DNA from: an uncultured Lachnospiraceae bacterium
GTDB taxonomy: Bacteria > Bacillota > Clostridia > Lachnospirales > Lachnospiraceae
Assembly: GCA_905233835.1 (NCBI GenBank)
Contig: CAJOGB010000050.1
Span: forward strand, 1-7,029
DNA: 7,029 nt
Direction of reading: 5' to 3'
The translations under genes were made by a program, and so were the position numbers. Positions 1-6,559 of the stretch are shown piece by piece (the stretch's first letter is position 1; each line of letters opens with the position of its first letter). The notes beneath the pieces are model-generated. The model ran no database searches. It was given only the letters and a program-made list of their open reading frames with translations, and had not been told where the DNA came from.

Positions 1-1926
1 CTTTTGTATGTGGCATGCGGAAAAGAAGACGTGCTTATGTATCGCGGAAACTTCAAGATTGAAGATTACGTGACAGAGCGACTTCCTTTATATCCCACAG
101 AAGTAAAAGAAACCGCAAGGGGTGCGGAACTTCTTTTTGGGGATAAATTAAAAGCGGTCATTGATGTAGAAAATGATCTTTGCAACATTTCTTTTGAAAA
201 GTTGGATGAAAAGATCAACCGATTTTGGTTTCGGACTTCTTCTAATAAAGAAGAGCACATCTACGGATGCGGAGAGCAGATGTCTTACTTTGATTTAAAG
301 GGCAGACATTTCCCTCTTTGGACTTCCGAACCGGGGGTAGGAAGAGATAAAACCACTTATATTACCTGGCGTGGTGATGTAGAGGGTATGAGCGGCGGTG
401 ATTATTATCATACAAACTTCCCGCAGCCAACATATGTTTCTTCCGATAAGTTTTACGTTCATGTACAAACAACCGCTTATGCGGACTTTGATTTCAGAAA
501 CGATGACTTTAACGAGTTACAGACTTGGGATGTTCCTGAGTTTATCCGAATCGAAGCGGCAGAAAGTTTTGAAAAACTTCTTGAAAAAGAAACCGCATTC
601 TTCGGTAGACAGCCGGAACTTCCGGATTGGGTTTATAACGGAATCATCATCGGAGCTCAGGGTGGAAACGAACGAAGCTTTTCTATCATGGATAAATCCA
701 TTGATGCCGGCGTAAAAGTAGCGGCTCTTTGGTGCCAGGACTGGTGCGGAAAACGAGTTACCAGTTTCGGAAAGAGACTTCAATGGGATTGGCATTTCCA
801 CGAGGAAATGTATCCGGATTTACCGGGAAAAATCAAAGGGTTACATGATCGCGGAATCAAATTCATGGGATACATTAATCCTTATCTTGTAGAAGGCGGA
901 AAGCTTTTTGAAGAAGGAAAGAAAAAAGATGTATTTGCTAAGAAGTCGGACGGAAGCATTTATCTCGTTGACTTTGGTGAATTTAACTGCGGTGTTATCG
1001 ACTTAACAAAACGGTCAGCCTACGACTGGTTTAAAGACGAAGTCATTAAGAAACATTCCATCGATATCGGAATCGACGGATGGATGGCAGACTTCGGTGA
1101 ATACTTACCGACAGATGATATTGTTCTATCAAATGGCGTATCTCCCATGGTAGAGCATAACCATTGGCCGGCACTTTGGGCAAAGAATAATTACGATGCC
1201 GTAAAGGAAAGCGGAAAACTCGGTGAGGTTGTGTACTTTATGAGAGCCGGAGGAATCGGTTCCCAGAAATATTGCACACTCCTTTGGGCAGGAGATCAAT
1301 CCGTAGACTTTACCAGGCATGACGGACTTTGCACAGTCATCTGTGCGGCACTTTCTTCCGGAATGATTGGATGCGGATTAAATCACAGTGATATCGGTGG
1401 ATACACCTCGTTATATGAGAATTTACGTACTAAGGAAGTCTTCTTAAGATGGGCAGAGATGGCAGCGTTTACACCTGTTATGCGAACCCACGAAGGAAAC
1501 CGACCGGATACGAACTTCCAGTATTATGACGATGATGATTGCATCAAAGATTTGGCAAGACTCACCGGTATTTACACTATGATTTCTCCACTCTTAAAAG
1601 AGTTGGTAAAAGAAAACTCCGAAAAGGGTACACCGGTACAGCGACCGCTGTTCTTCCATAATGAAGACGACGCGCGAAGCTACACAGAGCAGTTTGAATA
1701 CATGCTAGGGGAAAACGTGCTGGTGGCTCCGGTATACGAAGAAGGAAAGTTGGAACGTGAAGTTTATCTTCCTTCCGACGGCTGGGTTCATCTTTGGACC
1801 GGTAAGGAGTATGGAAAAGGAGATCACACGGTACCTGCCATTTTAGGCGATACGCCGGTCTTCTATAAGAAGGGTTCCAAAGTGGAAGAACTCTTCAAAT
1901 CCGTAAGAGAGACTTACGGCAGATAA
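1..1926 (+). CDS. yihQ: Sulfoquinovosidase (GH31, YihQ type), 5'-truncated by the window
   Basis: Retaining glycoside hydrolase of family GH31 that cleaves alpha-sulfoquinovosides such as SQ-glycerol (from plant sulfolipid) to sulfoquinovose; the E. coli homologue is cytoplasmic. Residues are counted from codon 4-6. The nucleophile is D363 in GWMADFGEYLPTD and the acid/base is D431 in WAGDQ, matching E. coli D405 and D472. The SQ-specific residues known from E. coli (Q288, R301, W304, Y508) are all present as Q245 (CQDW), R258 and W261 (SFGKRLQW) and Y467 (HSDIGGY). This separates it from ordinary alpha-glucosidases. The frame is open to the window edge, and the MYRGNF segment (from base 37) aligns with about residue 50 of YihQ, so neither the TTG at 4 nor the ATG at 37 is the real start; roughly 40 N-terminal residues lie upstream. 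Whether it has a signal peptide cannot be seen. The C-terminus (VFYKKGS, beta-domain) is intact. Firmicute literature uses the name sftG for this role. Confidence 0.93.
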   Translation, partial: LLYVACGKEDVLMYRGNFKIEDYVTERLPLYPTEVKETARGAELLFGDKLKAVIDVENDLCNISFEKLDEKINRFWFRTSSNKEEHIYGCGEQMSYFDLKGRHFPLWTSEPGVGRDKTTYITWRGDVEGMSGGDYYHTNFPQPTYVSSDKFYVHVQTTAYADFDFRNDDFNELQTWDVPEFIRIEAAESFEKLLEKETAFFGRQPELPDWVYNGIIIGAQGGNERSFSIMDKSIDAGVKVAALWCQDWCGKRVTSFGKRLQWDWHFHEEMYPDLPGKIKGLHDRGIKFMGYINPYLVEGGKLFEEGKKKDVFAKKSDGSIYLVDFGEFNCGVIDLTKRSAYDWFKDEVIKKHSIDIGIDGWMADFGEYLPTDDIVLSNGVSPMVEHNHWPALWAKNNYDAVKESGKLGEVVYFMRAGGIGSQKYCTLLWAGDQSVDFTRHDGLCTVICAALSSGMIGCGLNHSDIGGYTSLYENLRTKEVFLRWAEMAAFTPVMRTHEGNRPDTNFQYYDDDDCIKDLARLTGIYTMISPLLKELVKENSEKGTPVQRPLFFHNEDDARSYTEQFEYMLGENVLVAPVYEEGKLEREVYLPSDGWVHLWTGKEYGKGDHTVPAILGDTPVFYKKGSKVEELFKSVRETYGR

Positions 1927-1932
1927 AGGGAA

Positions 1933-1962
1933 TATGAAATTCGCAAAAGGGGCGGATTCATA
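1933..1962 (+). other. Intercistronic stem-loop upstream of the binding-protein gene
   Basis: The left arm TATGAA (1933-1938) plus TTCGC (1940-1944) pairs with GCGGA (1952-1956) plus TTCATA (1957-1962). This gives 11 pairs, one of them G-U, with a single bulged A at 1939 and a 7-base loop AAAAGGG. No U-run follows, so it is not a standard intrinsic terminator. It lies 7 bases after the sulfoquinovosidase stop and 35 bases before the next start. Plausible roles are RNA processing or stabilisation, or a DNA dyad acting as operator; the sequence alone cannot choose. The remainder of the 71-base gap holds only the ribosome binding site GGAGGG (1984-1989). Confidence 0.45.
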
Positions 1963-1997
1963 GATAAAACACATTTATATAATGGAGGGAAAAAGAA

Positions 1998-3068
1998 ATG
2001 AAAAAGAAATTGTTAAGCTTATTGTTAGCAATGACAATGGTTGCAGCTTGCTTCGCAGGCTGTGGAAACAAGGGTGGCGACGCTGCTTCTAACGGTGGTG
2101 ACGCTACAGCTTCTGAAGGGGAAGAAGCTGCATCTAACGGTGGTGAAACCGTAAAGATCATCTGCGGATACGGTGCAGGTGGTACAGCTGACTTACTTGC
2201 TCGTAAGTATGCTGAAACAGCAAACAAGTTACAGGGCGATTACAACTTCGTAGTTGAAAACGTAACCGGTGGTGATGGATTTGCAGCAGCTACTCAGTTT
2301 GCTGAAGAAGATGCAAACACAAAAGATCTTTTAGTATTCGGATATGGTCTTTGCTACAGACATGACCTTGGTAAGCAGTTTGGTACAGAAGAAGTTGACT
2401 TCGACAGAACAGCTATGGATCCAATCGGAACAGTAGACGACAGAACATGGATCGTTTACACAACTCCGGATCAGACATTAGAAGGCATCCTTGATAAGGC
2501 TAAAAACGGCGGTATCAAGATGTCAGGTGGTAACCCACTTTCTGACTGCCACTTAGAGCTTGGTTCTTTAATCGCTCTTGAAGGCGGAAACGTAATGGTA
2601 GTTTCCGGTTACGAAGGTGGTGCTGAGCAGAAGCAGGGGCTTATCAACGGCGAAGTTGATGTTTTCGTTGGTACAACTCAGGCTGCTAAGGACGAAGTAG
2701 AAGCAGGAACACTTATTCCAATCCTTGCTATTTCTGATAAGGCATTCGAAGGATTCACAACTCCGGATGGTCCAATCGTAGTTCCTACAGTAGCAGGTGA
2801 CGCTAAGGCTCCGGAACTTTCTAAGGATATCGACTTCTCAGGATGCATCCTTCCTGCAGGTGGTACATTAGCTACACATGCAGGTGCTGATCAGGCATTC
2901 CGTGATGATATGACTGATATCATGAAGAAAGTTTGGGAAGATGAAAACTACTATGGATGGATTGAATCCGTTATGTTAAATAACTTCCAGCTTTACGGCG
3001 ATGACGCTCAGAAGTTCATGGATGAAGCTTGTGAAAAGGCTATCGCAGCTTACGGTAACTTAAAATAA
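1998..3068 (+). CDS. tctC: TTT-family (TctC/Bug) substrate-binding lipoprotein
   Basis: Extracytoplasmic binding component of a tripartite tricarboxylate transporter, 356 residues, close to the usual family length of about 320 plus an extra linker. A lipoprotein signal peptide is visible: MKKK, a hydrophobic stretch at 5-20, then lipobox FAGC with the lipidated cysteine at 22. Residues 23-50 are a low-complexity Gly/Ala/Ser/Asp/Glu tether. The Bug fold starts at about 51: the first ligand-loop motif GYGAGGTADLLAR is at 57-69, the second loop ENVTGGDGF at 87-95, and the conserved GYEGGAEQKQGLINGEVDV region at 204-222. The start is fixed by GGAGGG at 1984-1989, 8 bases before the ATG. Known family ligands are mostly carboxylates; here the operon partners suggest sulfoquinovose or an SQ glycoside, but no residue seen proves the ligand. 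Codon choice is more biased than in its neighbours (GGT, GCT, AAC, CCA), consistent with high expression. Confidence 0.88.
   Translation: MKKKLLSLLLAMTMVAACFAGCGNKGGDAASNGGDATASEGEEAASNGGETVKIICGYGAGGTADLLARKYAETANKLQGDYNFVVENVTGGDGFAAATQFAEEDANTKDLLVFGYGLCYRHDLGKQFGTEEVDFDRTAMDPIGTVDDRTWIVYTTPDQTLEGILDKAKNGGIKMSGGNPLSDCHLELGSLIALEGGNVMVVSGYEGGAEQKQGLINGEVDVFVGTTQAAKDEVEAGTLIPILAISDKAFEGFTTPDGPIVVPTVAGDAKAPELSKDIDFSGCILPAGGTLATHAGADQAFRDDMTDIMKKVWEDENYYGWIESVMLNNFQLYGDDAQKFMDEACEKAIAAYGNLK
2082..2146 (+). repeat. Short in-frame direct repeat in the lipoprotein tether
   Basis: Bases 2082-2101 and 2127-2146 are 20-base copies differing at one position. They are offset by 45 bases, exactly 15 codons, and encode AASNGGD and AASNGGE. 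The segment lies just after the lipidated cysteine and lengthens the flexible tether between membrane and binding domain. It looks like a small internal duplication that keeps the frame; a functional role beyond spacing is not indicated. Confidence 0.6.
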
Positions 3069-3089
3069 TTTAAAGTAATACTTTTCAAT

Positions 3090-3130
3090 GCTAACCGGAC
3101 GGACATGCGGGCATGGGACGTCCGGTTGGT
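3090..3130 (+). promoter_or_regulatory. GC-rich stem-loop between binding protein and TctB genes
   Basis: A perfect 9-base inverted repeat, AACCGGACG (3093-3101) and CGTCCGGTT (3119-3127), extends outward to 12 pairs if T3092-G3128, C3091-G3129 and G3090-T3130 are counted. Inside it, CATG (3104-3107) and CATG (3112-3115) can form a second small stem around CGGG. No U-tract follows; the next bases are TATGAAAAAAG. This argues against a full terminator. The likely role is to protect the 3' end of the binding-protein message, or to attenuate read-through, so that the binding protein is made in excess over the membrane subunits. The 97-base gap otherwise holds only the TctB ribosome binding site (AGGGTG, 3153-3158). 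Confidence 0.65.
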
Positions 3131-3165
3131 TATGAAAAAAGAGTTTTGAATAAGGGTGAATACTT

Positions 3166-3627
3166 ATGAAATTTAAGATTAAAACGAATTTATGGTCAGG
3201 AATCATAATGGGCGCTTTAAGTTTAATACTTTTACTTGTAATGCCCAATCAGGTTCGTATTCCGGCTTATGATTCCGGTGCTCCGAGCCCGCGTATCATT
3301 CCTGGAATTTGTATTGTTATTATGTTGATTTTCTCAATTGTTCTCATTATCCAGTCTCTTGTGTTTAAACAGGAAAAGATAGTAGAGTTCGATTGGAACA
3401 AAGAAAAACCGGCAATTTTATTAATTGTTATGCTTTGTGTCTATGTGGCACTGATTACTACCATCGGATTTGTTCCGGCATCTGCACTTGTATTTAGTGC
3501 AATTTTATTCTACTGCGGTGAAAGAAAACCTTTCATCTATATCTTTGTAATAGCGGCAGCAACGGGGATTTATTTCCTCTTCAAATATGTATTTACCGTG
3601 TCTTTACCGACCGGGATCTTTTTCTAA
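3166..3627 (+). CDS. tctB: TTT-family small membrane subunit TctB
   Basis: Small, poorly conserved integral membrane subunit of the tripartite tricarboxylate transporter, 153 residues, typical for the family. Hydrophobic segments are at about 10-27, 45-66, 82-101, 103-117 and 122-145. A polar loop at 28-44 carries the family-like SGAPSPRIIPG stretch and a charged cytoplasmic loop covers about 67-81. The GFVPAS motif (101-106) and the C-terminal VSLPTG (145-150) are also like TctB proteins. The call leans strongly on its place between the binding protein and TctA. The start is supported by AGGGTG 7 bases upstream. Its stop codon TAA is built into the ribosome binding site of the next gene, so the two are probably translated in a coupled way. 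Its exact role in transport is not well defined for any family member. Confidence 0.85.
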   Translation: MKFKIKTNLWSGIIMGALSLILLLVMPNQVRIPAYDSGAPSPRIIPGICIVIMLIFSIVLIIQSLVFKQEKIVEFDWNKEKPAILLIVMLCVYVALITTIGFVPASALVFSAILFYCGERKPFIYIFVIAAATGIYFLFKYVFTVSLPTGIFF

Positions 3628-3632
3628 GGAGG
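3626..3632 (+). promoter_or_regulatory. Consensus ribosome binding site overlapping the tctB stop
   Basis: AAGGAGG is a full anti-16S match, placed 7 bases before the ATG at 3640. Its first two bases are the last two of the TctB stop codon TAA (3625-3627). It fixes the TctA start and fits translational coupling of the two membrane subunits, which are needed together in one complex. Confidence 0.85.
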
Positions 3633-3639
3633 TTTAAAA

Positions 3640-5181
3640 ATGGGCGATATTCAACTTATTATGCAAGCTCTGACTCAGGTCTTTACGGTTACAAACCTTC
3701 TTATGATCTTGATCGGGCTTGTGATCGGAATGATCGTGGGATGTATCCCGGGTCTTTCCGTTATGCTTGGTATTATTCTTATGTTACCGGTTACCTATAC
3801 AATTGACGATCCGGCAACAGCAATTATTTTGTTACTTGCAGTTTACGTAGGTGGTATGTACGGTGGCTCCATCAGTGCGGTTACCCTAAATACACCGGGT
3901 ACCAACTCGGCGATCGCCACCACCTTTGACGGGTACCCACTTGCAAGAAAAGGTAAGGTTAAGAAAGCTCTTGATACATCCCTTTTCTCATCTGTATTCG
4001 GTGGATTGTTCTCCGCCATCTTACTTTTGCTTTGTGCATCACTTATCACAAAATTAGTTGCAAACTTTACTTCCGTTGAGTACTTCTCAATGGGAATTTT
4101 GGGAATTTCCTTAATCGCAGGTGTTTCAGGAAATTCACTTCCGAAGTCAATCATCTCCGGTATGATCGGTTTACTCATGGCTTGTATCGGAATGGACGCC
4201 GTAACCGGTGTTACCAGATATTCCTTCGGACTTGATACTTTAAAATACGGTATCGATTTACTTCCTGCATGTATCGCGTTAATCGCACTTACACAGGTGG
4301 TTCAGAAACTTCGTGACTTTAAGCTTTCCGGCGGAAAGTTAGACGACGCAAATAAAATCGACAGAGAAGGTCTTACTCACAAGGAAAGATTAAGCATTAT
4401 TCCTGCAGTACTTAAATCTTCTGCAATCGCTTCCATCCTTGGCGCTATGCCGGGTGTCGGCGGTGGTGTGGCACAGTTCTTATGCTACTCAGAGGCTCGC
4501 CGTACTTCCAAACATCCGGAAGAATTCGGAAAAGGTTCTTTGGAAGGTATCGGCGCTGCAGAAGCATCCAACAATGCGGTTGTAGGATCTGCGATGATCC
4601 CCATGTTAACCTTAGGTATTCCGGGTGACGGCGTTACCGCACTTCTTTTAGGTGCATTCGTCCTTCACGGAATTACACCGGGACCTACCATGTTTACAAA
4701 GCAGGGTGTTATGGCTTATACCATTATCCTTGGATGCTTAATTGCAAACATTTTACTTTTCCCCATCGGCCTTGGAATGACAAGAGGTGTGGCAAAGATT
4801 ATTCAGGTCCGTTATACCTACCTTGCTCCGCTGATTATCATGTTCTGCTTTGCGGGAAGTTATGCTTCAACCGGTAATACAAAGGAATTAGTCCTATGTG
4901 CGGCGATTTTGGTATTCTCTTATCTGCTTACACTTTTAGATATCGATAACACACCGCTTATGCTCGGTATGATTTTGGAAAGCATTATGGAGAAAAACTT
5001 TGTTACGGCTTCCATGGCTTATGACAGAGACTATACTATTTTCTTCAGACGCCCGGTTTCTCTTGTTATCTTGATTCTTACCGTTTTACTTCTTGTATCT
5101 CTTATGAAGATGAATAAGAAGATCGCGGCATTAAATGAGAAGCAGATGGAAGAGATGGAAAAGGCACACGAAGAACTTTAA
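3640..5181 (+). CDS. tctA: TTT-family large membrane subunit TctA (transport channel)
   Basis: Large permease subunit of the tripartite tricarboxylate transporter, 513 residues, the usual family length. It forms the transmembrane path for the ligand delivered by the binding protein, with uptake expected to be ion-gradient driven. Two family repeats are visible. The first has GCIPGLS (34-40), YGGSI (74-78), NTPG (84-87) and DGYPLARKG (97-105). The second has AMPGVGGG (269-276), EASNNA (308-313), LGIPGDG (325-331) and GITPGP (344-349). About ten or more hydrophobic segments run through the protein to about residue 488. The tail (489-513) is charged, Met/Glu/Lys-rich and probably a short cytoplasmic helix. 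All signature motifs are intact, so this should be a working transporter. Substrate cannot be read from TctA; the operon suggests a sulfonated sugar. Confidence 0.95.
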   Translation: MGDIQLIMQALTQVFTVTNLLMILIGLVIGMIVGCIPGLSVMLGIILMLPVTYTIDDPATAIILLLAVYVGGMYGGSISAVTLNTPGTNSAIATTFDGYPLARKGKVKKALDTSLFSSVFGGLFSAILLLLCASLITKLVANFTSVEYFSMGILGISLIAGVSGNSLPKSIISGMIGLLMACIGMDAVTGVTRYSFGLDTLKYGIDLLPACIALIALTQVVQKLRDFKLSGGKLDDANKIDREGLTHKERLSIIPAVLKSSAIASILGAMPGVGGGVAQFLCYSEARRTSKHPEEFGKGSLEGIGAAEASNNAVVGSAMIPMLTLGIPGDGVTALLLGAFVLHGITPGPTMFTKQGVMAYTIILGCLIANILLFPIGLGMTRGVAKIIQVRYTYLAPLIIMFCFAGSYASTGNTKELVLCAAILVFSYLLTLLDIDNTPLMLGMILESIMEKNFVTASMAYDRDYTIFFRRPVSLVILILTVLLLVSLMKMNKKIAALNEKQMEEMEKAHEEL

Positions 5182-5199
5182 GAAAGGTTTTTAGATACT

Positions 5200-6540
5200 A
5201 TGAAATTTCAAGTGGTTTATGTACCGATTGGTGTCGGAACATACGAAATGGTAACTGCACATGAGCAGTTTGACAAATCGATTTCTTTATTAAAATCCGC
5301 ATATGAAGATGTCGTTGTACCGGAGGATATTTTACTTACGGTAGATGCGGTAGCAGAGTACTTATCCGACAAAGAGCCGGACTTGGTAATTTTGCAGAAT
5401 ATTACATTTGCAAATGCCGCATATGCATCCGAAGTATTACGACGTTTTTCATGCCCGATTCTTCTTTGGACCCTCCGTGAGCCGGTCATCGATGGTGGAA
5501 GATTACGCTCAAACTCTCTTACAGGAGCGTATTCTGCTGCAAATGCTATCTGTGCATTCCGCGGCGCAGGAAACTTTGAACACATCTATGGTGCGGCTGA
5601 TGAAGAACAGGTAAAGGCAAAGGTGTCTGCTACGATTGCGGCAGCAAAGGTAAAAAAGGAACTTACGGGACTTAAGATGTCCGCAATCGGACATACACCC
5701 CAGGGCTTCGGTTTCGGAAGAGCCTTGGATGCAGAAGTTTTAAGCACCTTCGGCGTAACACTTGAGGCGATTGAAGCCAGAGAATTAATTAATAAAGCAA
5801 AGGCTTATACCGACGAAGAATGTGCCGCTGATTTAAAAGAGGCACAGGAAAAGGTAGTTGGACTTTCCAAAATGCCGGAAAACAACGTAAAGGATTTCGC
5901 AAGACTTTACAAGGCATATAAATCCTATGTGGGAGAAAACAAAATCGGTGCGATTTCATCTCGCTGTTGGCCGGATTTCTTTACAGAATTCGGAACCCCG
6001 GTATGTATGGTTCTCTCTCTCTTAAATGCCATGAACGTACCGGCAAGCTGTGAGGCGGATGTTTACGGTGCACTTTCTATGTACATCGGAACCGCATTTA
6101 CGGGACAGTCTACTTTCTTCGGTGATCCGGTTGCCATGGATGAAAAAGAAGGAAGCATTACTTACTGGCACTGCGGTATGGCAGCTTGTGATTTGGCTCG
6201 CTGCGATACAGGTGCAGAGGTTGGCGTTCATCCAAACAGAAAGATCGGACCGGTTATGGACTTCGGATGTAAGGCTTCTGATGAAGCTACCATCTTTAGA
6301 GTAGGTCGTACACCGGAAGGAAAATTCCGCTTCTTTATCGCGGAAGGTTCTGTAATGGATAAGCCGAAGCAGTTTAACGGAGCATCTATCGTTGTTAAGA
6401 CCGATGCATCCGCAGAAAAAATTGTAAAAGATACCATTAAGAATGGTTGGGAACCACATTATGTGGTAATCTATAAGAAGGTTGCTGAAGAACTTGAGAT
6501 CTTAGGAAACATGCTTGGTCTTGAAGTTATCAGATACTAA
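5200..6540 (+). CDS. Fucose/arabinose isomerase-like protein, probable sulfoquinovose isomerase
   Basis: 446-residue cytoplasmic protein of the L-fucose/L-arabinose isomerase-like superfamily (COG2407 type), metal-dependent aldose-ketose isomerases. Likely metal or catalytic residues are E285 in CEADVYG (284-290), D309 in GDPVAMD, H324 in YWHCG and H420 in WEPHYVV; E, D and H at these relative places fit the family pattern. The N-terminal half is an alpha/beta substrate domain, with PDLVILQNITFAN (60-72) and LLWTLREP (88-95) as typical strands. It starts 18 bases after TctA; the ribosome binding site AAAGG (5183-5187) is 12 bases from the ATG, longer than ideal. Known Firmicute sulfoglycolysis uses an isomerase (named SftI, SqvD or SqwI) to turn sulfoquinovose into 6-deoxy-6-sulfofructose. 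Sitting in one unit with a sulfoquinovosidase, this protein is the obvious candidate. The family call is firm; the substrate is inferred from context, and another aldose is possible. Confidence 0.8.
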   Translation: MKFQVVYVPIGVGTYEMVTAHEQFDKSISLLKSAYEDVVVPEDILLTVDAVAEYLSDKEPDLVILQNITFANAAYASEVLRRFSCPILLWTLREPVIDGGRLRSNSLTGAYSAANAICAFRGAGNFEHIYGAADEEQVKAKVSATIAAAKVKKELTGLKMSAIGHTPQGFGFGRALDAEVLSTFGVTLEAIEARELINKAKAYTDEECAADLKEAQEKVVGLSKMPENNVKDFARLYKAYKSYVGENKIGAISSRCWPDFFTEFGTPVCMVLSLLNAMNVPASCEADVYGALSMYIGTAFTGQSTFFGDPVAMDEKEGSITYWHCGMAACDLARCDTGAEVGVHPNRKIGPVMDFGCKASDEATIFRVGRTPEGKFRFFIAEGSVMDKPKQFNGASIVVKTDASAEKIVKDTIKNGWEPHYVVIYKKVAEELEILGNMLGLEVIRY

Positions 6541-6548
6541 TTATTGCT

Positions 6549-6553
6549 AGGGG
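6549..6553 (+). promoter_or_regulatory. Ribosome binding site of the ROK gene
   Basis: AGGGG lies 6 bases before the ATG at 6560, within a gap of only 19 bases after the isomerase stop. No promoter fits in this gap, so the regulator is most simply read as the next gene of the same transcript. Confidence 0.6.
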
Positions 6554-6559
6554 ACCGGT

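Noticed and set aside
4..39. TTG at 4 or ATG at 37 as the start of the sulfoquinovosidase
   Set aside because: The frame is open to base 1, and MYRGNF aligns with an internal part of YihQ about 50 residues from its N-terminus, so the gene is truncated by the window.
1..1926. Generic GH31 alpha-glucosidase or alpha-xylosidase
   Set aside because: The SFGKR/QW and HSDIGGY sulfonate-recognition residues are those of sulfoquinovosidases.
1978..1983. TATAAT as a -10 box for a separate tctC promoter
   Set aside because: Transcription would start near 1990, after the ribosome binding site GGAGGG at 1984-1989, and no good -35 box lies 16-18 bases upstream.
1958..2227. 89-residue frame on the minus strand
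   Set aside because: It lies antisense to the lipoprotein signal peptide and tether; its Ala/Pro/Ser-rich composition is a mirror of the low-complexity coding sequence and no domain is recognisable.
3090..3130. Stem-loop as a full intrinsic terminator ending the operon
   Set aside because: No U-tract follows, and the next genes, tctB and tctA, belong with tctC in one transporter.
3132..3149. Mini-ORF MKKEF* before tctB as a leader peptide
   Set aside because: It has no ribosome binding site, no regulatory codon run and no attenuator after it; likely chance.
6022..6459. 145-residue frame on the minus strand within the isomerase gene
   Set aside because: Antisense to conserved isomerase active-site motifs, with no ribosome binding site or recognisable domain; a shadow frame.
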